41,047 nucleotides of DNA from an uncultured Roseburia sp. (GCA_947088345.1 CAMUGE010000030.1:1-41047); one strand, 5' to 3'; positions 17,921 through 26,738 are shown, numbered from the stretch's first letter. Numbers and translations are program-made. The notes: a model not told the origin generated them from the letters alone.

Positions 17921-19042
17921 CTACTGTCCCTCCCTTTTGTTCTTTTCCAGAGCGCGAATCGCACGCTCGCAAATCCAGCGGTTTGTTTCAATCGCAATAT
18001 TATGATATACGAATAAATCATCCCAAAGGATTGCATCGTTCTGCAATCTGTGATATGCAAATTTACTGATGTTTTCCTTATCCGAAATATCCAGTCCCAG
18101 GATTGCCGCATAATATTGGCGAAACTCATTCTGGTATGCGGTCATACAAAACCGTTCAACATAATCACGATACTGCTTTTCCGATGCTAAAATCATGTTA
18201 GCATTTCTGAAATCTTCACATGTTTCATTGATTTTTACTTCGCCCTCTGTATATTCTGTTATGTACACATGATAATCTGCACGCTCTTTCTCAATATCAA
18301 CGCTAATGCACAACCCCAAAGGGTTATACGCAGATTTTCCGTCCTCCAGATCAAATGCAAAATTGCCCAGACTATAAAATATCTTTTTTCCTCTGTACTC
18401 CTCACTGCCCTGAATGACATGCGGATGATGGCCGATAACAGCTGTCGCTCCAAGATCAATAAATGTCCGATACAGCTCCTTTACTTCCGGCAGCGGAAGA
18501 ATCAGCTCCTCGGCGCCGCAATGGCATATCACAAAAAAATAATCGCAATCCTCCCGCGCCTGTCTGATTAACGACCAGGATTTCTGATCAAGCATCCACG
18601 CACATTCTGCCTGTCCTGCTCTTCCACTTCCAAACTCTTTTTCTGCAACCGAGATAAACCCAACTGTGATGTTATCTTGAGTGACTTTCTGCAGCTTATA
18701 TGCAGAACGCTTCCCCATTCCTGCGCCTAAAAAATAAAAATCCGGCTCCAACGCCTGTAAGGTGTACGCCAATCCCTTTGCACCATAATCCAGAATATGA
18801 TTATTCGCCAATGTTACCATATTAAAGCCGCTTTCTTTTAAACGCTCCGGCGTCAGAAAACCATTTCTTATATTTGGCCCTCTTTTGTTCAACGGGCGAA
18901 ACTCATTTTTTGCAATACATCCCTCCAAATTACAACAGGCAATATCGTGCTTTGCAATTAATTCATGAAATTCAGAACTCACCAGTGTTCCACTGTATGT
19001 TCTGTCGCTTAATACCACATCTCCGACAAATAAGATTTTCAT
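17921..19042 (-). CDS. CapA family metallophosphoesterase-like protein
   Basis: A 373-residue protein of the CapA/PgsA (PGA_cap) family. Metallophosphoesterase-type motifs are visible in order: FVGDVVLSD, CCNLEGCIA, TLANNHILDYG, VICHCGAEE, and GHHPHVIQG followed by FYSLGNFAFD. Related proteins participate in polyglutamate capsule synthesis, but many lie in polysaccharide clusters with unknown substrates. There is no N-terminal membrane anchor or signal peptide, so a cytoplasmic role is likely here. The next gene upstream encodes an asparagine-synthase-like protein, so amide or amino-acid decoration of the glycan is a possible shared theme (inference). Confidence 0.87.
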   Translation of the reverse strand: MKILFVGDVVLSDRTYSGTLVSSEFHELIAKHDIACCNLEGCIAKNEFRPLNKRGPNIRNGFLTPERLKESGFNMVTLANNHILDYGAKGLAYTLQALEPDFYFLGAGMGKRSAYKLQKVTQDNITVGFISVAEKEFGSGRAGQAECAWMLDQKSWSLIRQAREDCDYFFVICHCGAEELILPLPEVKELYRTFIDLGATAVIGHHPHVIQGSEEYRGKKIFYSLGNFAFDLEDGKSAYNPLGLCISVDIEKERADYHVYITEYTEGEVKINETCEDFRNANMILASEKQYRDYVERFCMTAYQNEFRQYYAAILGLDISDKENISKFAYHRLQNDAILWDDLFVYHNIAIETNRWICERAIRALEKNKREGQ

Positions 19043-19049
19043 TTCTTTT

Positions 19050-20366
19050 TTAACTCCGCTTTTTCATATCCCCTGTATATGCGCTCTCCTTTAGTTCCAA
19101 TAATTTTTGAACCGGATATAAAACCATATAAGAATAATAACAATTCATTTTGTCTTTTGACAGATTCCGCAGGGATCTGTTTATATACTCCAGATATTCT
19201 GTTTTCACTATCTGGCTTAACAACTTTACATTAAGCGGCTGAAATCTGGTATTTTTTGCAACGATATAATCAAGACAATTTGATGTATCACACGAAAGCT
19301 TCCACTCGCCGATCAGTACACCTTTTTGTCTGAAATAATCAACCTGCCACTTCCGTTTTTCTTTCTCTTTCCAATCCAGATTAATCATTCTGACCACTGC
19401 CCCATAATCCAGAAACGGCGACCATACCTGAAAACCATAATATTCGGGTATTCTCAACAAGTAAGACAATAGTACAATTTTCATTCTTGCCGCAAAAACA
19501 ATACGCCAGCTGTCATTCTTAAGTTTATCACGCATTTTTTCAAAAGCGGCGTCTCTTAATTCATGACTGCACTTTATTCTGGAATATGACATATCCAGCC
19601 TCATCCCGTGATGAATCGAAAACTCAATCAGATCTTTGCTCTGTAAAACATCCGGAAACCGCCAGTTGCCGGCCCACAAATCACCATATATGCCACTTAA
19701 TACCAAGCCTTTCTGGGGGATTTTAGTTAACATTTTCTGATAAAACTCCATTTGATACATGCCATGCGCATGCGCTGCTATTCCAAAAATTTGAAACCAT
19801 TCCCCGATCAGGTCATTATATCTGTTTAACTCAATCTGCTCCCAGTTTATGTGCAGCAATTCACATAATTTTCTGGCATATACTACCTCAAATGACTCCT
19901 GCTGATTTTCTGATGTCCCCCAGGTAAATGCATGTATCCGCTTTTTATCTTCTATCATACAGTTAATTAACCTGGAATCAAAACCGCCGCTTGTAGGCAC
20001 GATAAGATCTGTATCTGTCTCCTCAGCTCTCTTGTTAGTAATGTAATGCAGATAATCCAATGTATCATTTAAATTGGACGGACTGCACAGATCCCGCTCA
20101 AACAGATCGGGCAATTCTGTTATTTTGATTTTCCCGCCCTTTATAGCGATCTTTCTGTTCGGTTCTAATATTTTAATGTTTTTCACCGGCGTCTGTCCAA
20201 ACCCACAATATCCGTAATCCAGATAATTATAAAGGCCCTCCCAGTCAAACTCTATATTCTCACAGTCCATCAAATCATTTACATTGTCGCTAATCTGATT
20301 CGACTTTGTGTTATAAAATATATTTTTTGATGCAAGCCAATCGGTTTGCGCCTCCTGTAACAGCAT
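19050..20366 (-). CDS. Asparagine-synthase-like amidotransferase, shortened N terminus
   Basis: A 438-residue protein whose C-terminal part is an asparagine synthase domain: the PP-loop VPTSGGFDSR (residues 123-132) for ATP pyrophosphatase chemistry, HAFTWGTSENQ, LSGIYGDLW, and SPFLDYGAVVRM. The usual about 200-residue N-terminal glutaminase domain is reduced to about 100 residues that resemble only its end (YNYLDYGYCGFGQTPVKNIK.LEPN), and the catalytic Cys2 is absent. It may use free ammonia or another amine, or act as an adenylating ligase for amide formation on an acidic sugar. The ATG at 20366 has GAGGAG 9 nt upstream. A TTG at 20390 is less likely. Confidence 0.85.
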   Translation of the reverse strand: MLLQEAQTDWLASKNIFYNTKSNQISDNVNDLMDCENIEFDWEGLYNYLDYGYCGFGQTPVKNIKILEPNRKIAIKGGKIKITELPDLFERDLCSPSNLNDTLDYLHYITNKRAEETDTDLIVPTSGGFDSRLINCMIEDKKRIHAFTWGTSENQQESFEVVYARKLCELLHINWEQIELNRYNDLIGEWFQIFGIAAHAHGMYQMEFYQKMLTKIPQKGLVLSGIYGDLWAGNWRFPDVLQSKDLIEFSIHHGMRLDMSYSRIKCSHELRDAAFEKMRDKLKNDSWRIVFAARMKIVLLSYLLRIPEYYGFQVWSPFLDYGAVVRMINLDWKEKEKRKWQVDYFRQKGVLIGEWKLSCDTSNCLDYIVAKNTRFQPLNVKLLSQIVKTEYLEYINRSLRNLSKDKMNCYYSYMVLYPVQKLLELKESAYTGDMKKRS

Positions 20367-20396
20367 GTTTCGATTCTCCTCTATCGCCAATCCGAC

Positions 20397-21584
20397 TCAC
20401 TGCGAATCTACAAAACTACAGTCTTTGCATATATCCAATCCGCAGCTCCCGTCCAAAAAAGTTTCCTTTATTTTCCTTCTCATCTCAGACTGCAGCACGT
20501 TTCGGATACTGGTATCCATAACATTTCCCATATCGTAAATACCCTCGCTGTCAAAGCAGCACATTGCATACGCGCCATCGCTGAACACACAGATATCCTG
20601 ATATAACTGCTGACATAATGGCCGGTTAAAAACCTTGTTTCGATAACCGTCACTTTTTGAGAATAACGTTTCCCCCTTTTCCTGTAGCCATTTTCCCTGT
20701 TTTAAAAATCGTACTTTTACACCCCGATCTGTCCATTTCGAATAAAATTCCTCAATCACGTTTTGGTTGTCCTGCGTTTTTACAATCGAAACTTCAATAT
20801 CCAAATCCGATTCACGCTTATCACGCTGCTCAATCAGCAAGTTTAAGTTTTCGCACAGTCTGTCCCAGTTTAAGCCCATTATTTTTTCATATTCCGCCTT
20901 TTCAACGGCATTTACGCTAATTACAATAAAATCCTGTTCACAGTCAAATATTTCGGAAATCATCCGGGGTGTTGCAAGTTCAAAATTTGTAGTATACCCC
21001 GTTTTGCTGTTTGGGAATTGTTCTTTCAGCCTGCGGATTTTCCAAAAAATCCCCGGGTCCAACAGCGGTTCCCCACATAAATGCAATCGAAAAACCTCCG
21101 GTTCCTGCTTAGCCTCTTTCAAACGCCAAATGATTCTGTCAAAAACCTGATCCGACATAATACCTTTTTTTCTTTTCAACGAGGGATTTACACAAAATTC
21201 ACATCTGGCATTGCAGATGGAGCTTGTCTCAATCATACAATTCTTAATATGCGGATGGCGTAAATGTTCCTCAAATTCAATACTTGCTATCACAAACGGC
21301 AGCGAGATCCACCGTTTCATATTGCGTTTAGTTAACTGCCTGCTGACTTCTCTGTCTTGATATGTCGTAATAATCACAACGACCCTTTCATCATTCTGTC
21401 TCTCCAGCTCTGAAATCGGCAAAACCTCTTCCTGTTCCTCTGCGCAGCTGTCATATATTCCCGCAATATGCAGCGACGTCTGTACGACAAACGCCTTTCC
21501 CAGTTTTCCATATCCCCAAATCACGATTTTATCTGAAAACCGGATATTTTCTTTTATAATTTGGTCAATTCGTTCTATATTCAT
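20397..21584 (-). CDS. Radical SAM/SPASM protein with N-terminal Rossmann domain
   Basis: A 395-residue protein. Residues 18-100 form the recurrent Rossmann domain (KIVIWGYGKLGKAFVV). The radical SAM core starts at IETSSICNARCEFC with the CX3CX2C cysteines at 124, 128 and 131; LHLCGEPLLDP and FIVISVNAVE follow. The C-terminal part has a SPASM-like set of cysteines (CQQLYQDICVF, AMCCFDSE, CGLDICKDC) that would bind an auxiliary Fe-S cluster. The substrate is unknown; family members modify sugars, peptides and other small molecules. The ATG at 21584 follows a GTG at 21587 that has somewhat better spacing to AGGG, so the start may be one codon earlier. Confidence 0.87.
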   Translation of the reverse strand: MNIERIDQIIKENIRFSDKIVIWGYGKLGKAFVVQTSLHIAGIYDSCAEEQEEVLPISELERQNDERVVVIITTYQDREVSRQLTKRNMKRWISLPFVIASIEFEEHLRHPHIKNCMIETSSICNARCEFCVNPSLKRKKGIMSDQVFDRIIWRLKEAKQEPEVFRLHLCGEPLLDPGIFWKIRRLKEQFPNSKTGYTTNFELATPRMISEIFDCEQDFIVISVNAVEKAEYEKIMGLNWDRLCENLNLLIEQRDKRESDLDIEVSIVKTQDNQNVIEEFYSKWTDRGVKVRFLKQGKWLQEKGETLFSKSDGYRNKVFNRPLCQQLYQDICVFSDGAYAMCCFDSEGIYDMGNVMDTSIRNVLQSEMRRKIKETFLDGSCGLDICKDCSFVDSQ

Positions 21585-21587
21585 CAC

Positions 21588-22520
21588 TTACATTACCCTG
21601 TTTGTTTTATCATAATATATTGCAGTTCGATGATACTTATCCGACAGGCAGTAATCATGCTCCGTCAGAAATTGATAAATTTCACTTTCCAATATGCCTT
21701 TGATATCCAGATACTGTTCTACCAGCAGAATGCGGGGCCTGAACTGTTTCCAGTCATTTGATTTTAATACGTCCATTTCATAACCCTCAACATCAATTGA
21801 CATAAAATCAATTTCTGTCATTTTATGCGTATGCAGGACATCTTTCAGTTTTTGAACCGGGATATCCCGAATCTCTACCGGTTTTAATACGTCCCGATAG
21901 AGATTCTCATCAAATGTATTACACGCCTTTTCCTCGTATACATAATACTTCATTTTGCCTGTCTTATCTGCAATCCCTGCATTAACATTAATATCCTTTG
22001 GCCTAAATGTAAGAAACTTTTGAAAAAGCTCCTGATCCGGTTCAATATTTACACCCGTCCAACCTCTCTGATAGGCCCAGTATGTATTGGAAAACCGATA
22101 CGGATGATGCGCCCCTACGTCAACGTAAACTCCTTTTTGACCTGAATCAATCATTTTGGAAAATATACTTGTCAGTAAAATGTCTTCGCCATCCTGTCCC
22201 CATGAAATCACTGCATGCATATCCTCCTGACTTACAATCTGATTGATATCCGGATGAAATACACCGACAACCTGTTCCAGCAGATTCATCTTGCCTAACT
22301 GTGTGCAGACTTCCTCCCATGCTCCGCATGTGATAATAATCTCCAACTCCTTTGTATTGAACTTAGAAAGGCAGCCGCTGTGAATCACTTCTATTCCCTC
22401 TACATACTGTCCGCATTACTCCGGATTGTTATCACAAAACAATAATTTGTCATGACTGATGTCTTTCACATGCTCATATGCTTTCTTTCCGATCTTTCCA
22501 CACCCAAATAGTATTTTCAT
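21588..22520 (-). pseudogene. FkbM family methyltransferase with in-frame TAA
   Basis: Read through, the gene is 310 codons. It starts at 22520 (AGAGGAG, 7 nt spacing) with a Rossmann domain (MKILFGCGKIGKKAYEHV ... LLFCDNNPE), is stopped by TAA at codon 35 (22416-22418), and continues in the same frame CGQYVEGIEVIHSG into an FkbM methyltransferase domain: AVISWGQDGEDILL, GVYVDVGAHHPYRFSNTYWAY, and IDFMSIDVEGYEMDVL. The nonsense codon falls where relatives usually have KWG after NPE. A GTG at 22388 with GAGGG 7 nt upstream could restart translation and yield a 266-residue protein still holding the full methyltransferase domain, so activity may persist. Confidence 0.85.
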
Positions 22521-22550
22521 CGCCGTGCTCCTCTCATCCAATGGCCATAT

Positions 22551-24918
22551 TTATCTTCTTTGGTCAAGTACTTTTCCCATCTCCTCATTCTCCACATATG
22601 CATCCGGCGTCATACGGTCTCCTGTTAATATGATGCTTTGTCCGTATTCTGCGGGATCTGTCGACTCAATATGAAAATAAAGCTCCTCCTTGGAAAGAAT
22701 AAGCGCATCGACAATAAACTGGTTTTCTTCCATCGTTAACACGGTCTCTGCTTCGTCCATTTTATTGATTCTTATGATCCGGTTTCCGGAAAGCGGAAAG
22801 AAATAGATCTGATCGTTCCACACGATACATTGCGAGAAGACCTCACTCCATCCAACCTCTCTGCATGCAAAACCGTCCGGAAAATTTTCTATGTATGTGA
22901 CTTCGTTTGAGAGGATATCCCATCGCACCAGCACCTGCTGATTGCCGCTTAACCAGATGCTGTTTCCCCTGATGCATATCGCATTATATTTTATCCCCCT
23001 GTCTCCTACAGAAACAATTTTAAAATCAAACCGCTTCATATCATAAACTAAAATTTTATCCGGCTCTGAAAGAGGAATAAAAAAAAACACAGCCATATAC
23101 ACATGGACTATATTTATGAACATATTCATATAGACTCTGATTGTTTTTTCTGTCTCTCCACCTGAATTTATCTTCTGCATGGCATGTCTCCATTTGAATA
23201 CACAGTTCTTTGGAATCCCGCTCCCCAAACAGTACTATATTATTTTCCATGACAAGGTGCGCTTTATATCCCCTGGAGAAGAATTTTTTATATGTTAAAG
23301 ATCTTTCATTGATATCATAGATTGCCAAATCATCCGCTTTATATGGGAAAAAATACAGTTTGCCCTTGTATAGTTCCATATCTCTGTATAAAAACGGTTC
23401 TACGGAATTATTTGCAATGCAGACTACTTTCTCATATCTGTGTTCCTTTCGCCTGTATAAAATTCCCTCCCGGGAAAGCACATATGTGACTTCTTTATCC
23501 TGTGCTTTTGCTTCAATCGCAACCGACTGTCTTTCGTCGCTTTTGTACATTGTCTGAATCACGATATTTTTTCCCAGACTTCGAAATAATTCAACCACGC
23601 TGCTGCTGTCGCCATAATAAGTATCACAAATGACAACTGCCCGGTCCAGATCGGCACTGTCATCATAAATTCCCCACCCGGCATTTCTGTACTGTTCTCT
23701 GATTCTTTGATATTGAACCCAAAGCAACGGTCTCATGGAATTAAGCGTACTTTCAATTAACGGATGAGGACGCCAGATCAGCGCCGCCTCCTCTTTCTTC
23801 TTATAAAAAAAATCAAATACACTCTCCATCTTTTCCAGCATGCGTTCATTATTTTTTAACAGCGCATTGATACCTGTATTATAAAAGATTACTTTTTTTC
23901 GGCTTCCATCGGACTTTTGTATGATCTTCTTCCATTCCTCCGGAATTTCCAGTTCCTCTCTTTTTATATTTAAAATCCGGACCACTTTCGGCGAACCAAG
24001 GCCTAATATCTTTTTTTCCAAAAACAGCCTGTCCGTATGTTCTTCGGACAAACCCGCTTCCTGCGCCGCTTTTCTGTATTCATTGATATAAATCTGGCGC
24101 ATTTTCTCCGATTGCACAATCACCTTATGCGCATATACAACGCCGGGCAGAAAACAAAAATGTTTCATCTCGTCAATTGCCGTCTGATTCTGCGGCTCGA
24201 TTTCCTGCAAAACAAAATAGGGAATGTAAACCAGCTGTTCCGTATATTGTCTTAAATTTTTCGCATAATAAAACGGGTGGACACTCGTCACAAAATTCGC
24301 CTCATCATATGGCGAATGAATGTAAATGACATCCGGTCTGCGCGCCTCAAAATCGTATTCGTCGTATCTGGTAATCGGAACATACGCAGGGTATAAATCG
24401 CCCTCATAATGCTCCTTTCGAAAACTTCCATCCGGATTTTTATCATAATACGGGATTGGAATTACATAGGCATCCGTCCCCTCATCTGCATCGGCAGCTT
24501 TCCATACGCTTTCCAGCGAATCCCACATGCTCGCCTTATATGGCAGGAACACGACTTCTCTCCTGTCTTCCGGCATTGTTTCCGTTATGGCGCTGTTTAG
24601 TTTCGCCAACTGCTTTCTGATTTTTTTTGACAGCTTTCTACAGGTATTCTCATTATGAAAATTCATGCTCATCTGATATATCATCTCGCAGTAATCTTCG
24701 AGCATATGTACCATCTGTTCATAGTCCCCGTTTAGTTCTTCTAATATTGTACCGATCCTGATGGCCGACTCCTGACACTGGGTAAACGCTTCCATAATCA
24801 CGGATGATTCTTTTGTTCGAGCGCTGCAAATAGATTCATTCGCCCTGTTTAACAATTCTACTGTACGCAGAATATCTTTTTTTCTGTATCTGTCCACCGT
24901 CTTTTCCCTCTGTGCCAT
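22551..24918 (-). pseudogene. CDP-glycerol glycerophosphotransferase-like protein, frameshifted
   Basis: Two frames form one 788-residue protein. The N-terminal 130 residues are helical/coiled-coil. The central part (VVFLPYKASMWDSLESVW, DVIYIHSPYDE, YIPYFV, AHKVIVQSEKMRQIYI, FYNTGINALL, IWRPHPL, CDTYYGDSSSVVELF) resembles CDP-glycerol glycerophosphotransferases. The C-terminal about 280 residues are beta-rich repeats (LYFFPYKADDLAIYDI, IWLSGNQQVLVRWDI, IYFFPLSGNRIIRI), propeller-like. The first frame ends at 23056 after a run of nine T on the coding strand (plus-strand 23079-23087); eight T would join both frames. It is the first gene of the glycan operon. The start at 24918 has an AAGGG site. 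The truncated product would keep the transferase part but lose most of the propeller. Confidence 0.82.
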
Positions 24919-24965
24919 CCATCCCTTTACAACACTGCTTTCCACAAAATTATCATACGAATTAG

Positions 24966-25033
24966 CCGGGCGTTTCCGCCTGCAGCGCTGTGATCTATGC
25001 ACAGCGCCCGCTTCGCTCCGTGTAAGGCCACGG
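24966..25033 (-). promoter_or_regulatory. Structured leader upstream of the glycan operon
   Basis: Three consecutive perfect hairpins are seen on the transcribed strand: CCGTG/CACGG (25018-25033), GCGCTGTG/CACAGCGC with a 7-nt loop (24985-25007) and GGCG-GAAA-CGCC (about 24966-24979). They lie 50-115 nt before the first gene and are not followed by a T run, so they are not ordinary terminators. They may form a regulatory leader RNA (for example an antitermination or stability element). I see no convincing promoter for the operon between here and the tnpB-like gene. Confidence 0.4.
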
Positions 25034-25092
25034 TCCTGGCATACCGGAAAACCTTTCTCGCTTTGCGCCGCTGCCGTAATTGCACAGAGCAT

Positions 25093-25287
25093 ACAAAACC
25101 TTAAGGATTAGATAATGCCGCCTTTTGCCTGACAAACAGCTCTAAATCTCCGTTTGTCCGGGATTCGGGACTAAAGCGCCCATTTCCCATATTGCCATAA
25201 CATGTCTCCCGAAGATCCGGTTCTCCGGTAAAACTGCCCCACAGTAAGGATCGTGAAACCGTTTATTCTCCGGGGTGCATGGTTCAA
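25093..25287 (-). ncRNA. Possible TnpB-associated RNA region (uncertain)
   Basis: This 195-nt non-coding stretch lies directly 3' of the tnpB-like gene, where functional TnpB genes carry their guide (omega/reRNA) scaffold. It contains small inverted repeats: CCGG-AGAA-CCGG (around 25218), and a 9-bp stem with one G-U pair (25131-25139 with 25150-25158). It ends near the palindrome CCTTAAGG (25099-25106). No gene is seen here. Whether an RNA is made cannot be decided from this sequence. Confidence 0.3.
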
Positions 25288-26667
25288 TCATTCCTGTTTC
25301 AAAACTTGCGAAAAATCCGCTTTGTTGTTTTTATTATATTTCTGTTCTATATTTTTTGCGCCGTTCAAAGGTATAGCGCTCCAATATCCACAATTGCCGC
25401 AGACAAACAGGCCTGCCTCGCGTTTCCCTTTCGCGCCGCAGTTAGAACATACACTTCCCGTCCCTTTTGAATTGATCTCCACAAGTTCAATAGAATTAAC
25501 CTGACATTTATACGTAAGGCGTTCCCTGATATAACCGGAAAACCCTCTTGTCATTTTCCGGTTTGCGGACTTTGAAATAAATTTTGTACGATTCGCCGTC
25601 ACAGGCTTTGTGATGACAATCTTCCCCGGTTTCTCATCCCGGAACATCCGATTGATTTCGGTATTGATAAAACTCTTCGTCTTTGCACGTTCTTTTTCTT
25701 TCTGCCTGTTATATTTTTCCAGGCCCAAATTATTTGCTTCTATATTGTCCGCCTTTTTCCACTCGCCGGCCGTAAGGCTCTCCTGCCATATCATACGCGC
25801 CTTTGTGCGCTCCCGGTTCTTTTCCGCCAGCCGCTCTGTCTCCGGGGCGGTAATGTCATCCAGTGATTTCCCATAAATATTGCCGTTTGAGAGCGTAAAC
25901 ATATCCCGACATCCGATATGGACGTAGATGGTACTCCCGTAATCTTCATGCCTTTTAATTCTGGTTTCCACCGGAATGGCAAGAGCGGCGTCGTTTTCCC
26001 GGATACAGATACGAATCTGCCGGTCGCTTGTGCGGGTGTCTTTTAAGGGAAGTTCCATACGCTGTCCATGAACCCTGGAGGCAATGCAGATAGCGCCGTC
26101 CCTGTAGGAATAACCGCCTGGCGTTATACTGAAAACATCGCTTCTGCCCACAGTTGGTTTTGTAAGATATTTTCTGGTCAGCCTGCAGAGGATGTTGTTG
26201 AGCCTTTGCACATCAATGTCAAGTCCCTGTGCCTTTTTAGGCATTTCATATGGCTGGCGGTTTAATACAGCGGCGTATATCCGATCCAGTTTCAGCACTG
26301 TTCTAAGATACAATCTGTCCGCATCACTTAAGTTTTCATTTGACGTAATTCTAACCTGAATCCTGTTTTTCAGAACGCCCCACATTCCTTTGATATCCGA
26401 CACAGCTTCCACAATTGCAGGATCGAAATATGCGCTTGGCAGACAAAGGCGTGCCCGTATGCCGCTGTGACGCACCTCGCCCATAATGTCATAGACCGGC
26501 GTCAGCCGGGAAAGGCTTTTTATGCCCGAATACCTTTCAAACGTATAATTTTTCACACAATGATAGTCCGCGGCAATCTCCCTCAAAAATTGCATTGTTT
26601 CTTCCGGCAGTATCTTTGTGTACTGCCAGACAGTTTTTGTCAGTGTATCGCCAGATTTTGCAGCCAT
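25288..26667 (-). CDS. TnpB-like protein lacking RuvC catalytic residues
   Basis: A 459-residue protein with the TnpB/IS605 OrfB C-terminal architecture: a RuvC-like strand (IYVHIGCRDMFTLSNGNIYG, 247-266), KIVITKPV (349-356), a four-Cys zinc finger (C407, C410, C423, C426) and a final LNGAKNI. At the three positions where active TnpB has Asp, Glu and Asp (G-I-D-L-G, I-V-I-E-D, and D-x-N-A-A) this protein has His250, Thr353 and Pro433. It is therefore predicted nuclease-dead, like TnpB-derived repressors, though the function is unproven. The frame is intact over its whole length, arguing against simple decay. The ATG at 26667 has GGTGG and GGAG sites; 26709 is an alternative. It lies between the invertible segment and the glycan operon. 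Confidence 0.78.
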   Translation of the reverse strand: MAAKSGDTLTKTVWQYTKILPEETMQFLREIAADYHCVKNYTFERYSGIKSLSRLTPVYDIMGEVRHSGIRARLCLPSAYFDPAIVEAVSDIKGMWGVLKNRIQVRITSNENLSDADRLYLRTVLKLDRIYAAVLNRQPYEMPKKAQGLDIDVQRLNNILCRLTRKYLTKPTVGRSDVFSITPGGYSYRDGAICIASRVHGQRMELPLKDTRTSDRQIRICIRENDAALAIPVETRIKRHEDYGSTIYVHIGCRDMFTLSNGNIYGKSLDDITAPETERLAEKNRERTKARMIWQESLTAGEWKKADNIEANNLGLEKYNRQKEKERAKTKSFINTEINRMFRDEKPGKIVITKPVTANRTKFISKSANRKMTRGFSGYIRERLTYKCQVNSIELVEINSKGTGSVCSNCGAKGKREAGLFVCGNCGYWSAIPLNGAKNIEQKYNKNNKADFSQVLKQE

Positions 26668-26711
26668 ATCCACCCGTCTCCGTATAAAACCTGTAACAGA
26701 TCCAAACATTT

Positions 26712-26738
26712 TTTCGCAGAACTGTCTATTCTGCGAAA
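26712..26738. repeat. Left recombination site, inverted 10-7-10
   Basis: Arm TTTCGCAGAA (26712-26721), spacer CTGTCTA, arm TTCTGCGAAA (26729-26738): the two arms are perfect inverted complements. This is the layout of a tyrosine-recombinase core site. Positions 26718-26738 are a perfect 21-bp inverted repeat of 28244-28264. It sits 32 nt past the recombinase stop and just before the tnpB-like gene. Confidence 0.85.

Noticed and set aside
25288-26667. Active TnpB nuclease
   Set aside because: All three positions expected to hold catalytic acids carry non-acidic residues.
26712-26738. Left recombination site as an intrinsic terminator for the recombinase gene
   Set aside because: On the minus strand the stem is followed by A residues, not T, so it should not terminate.
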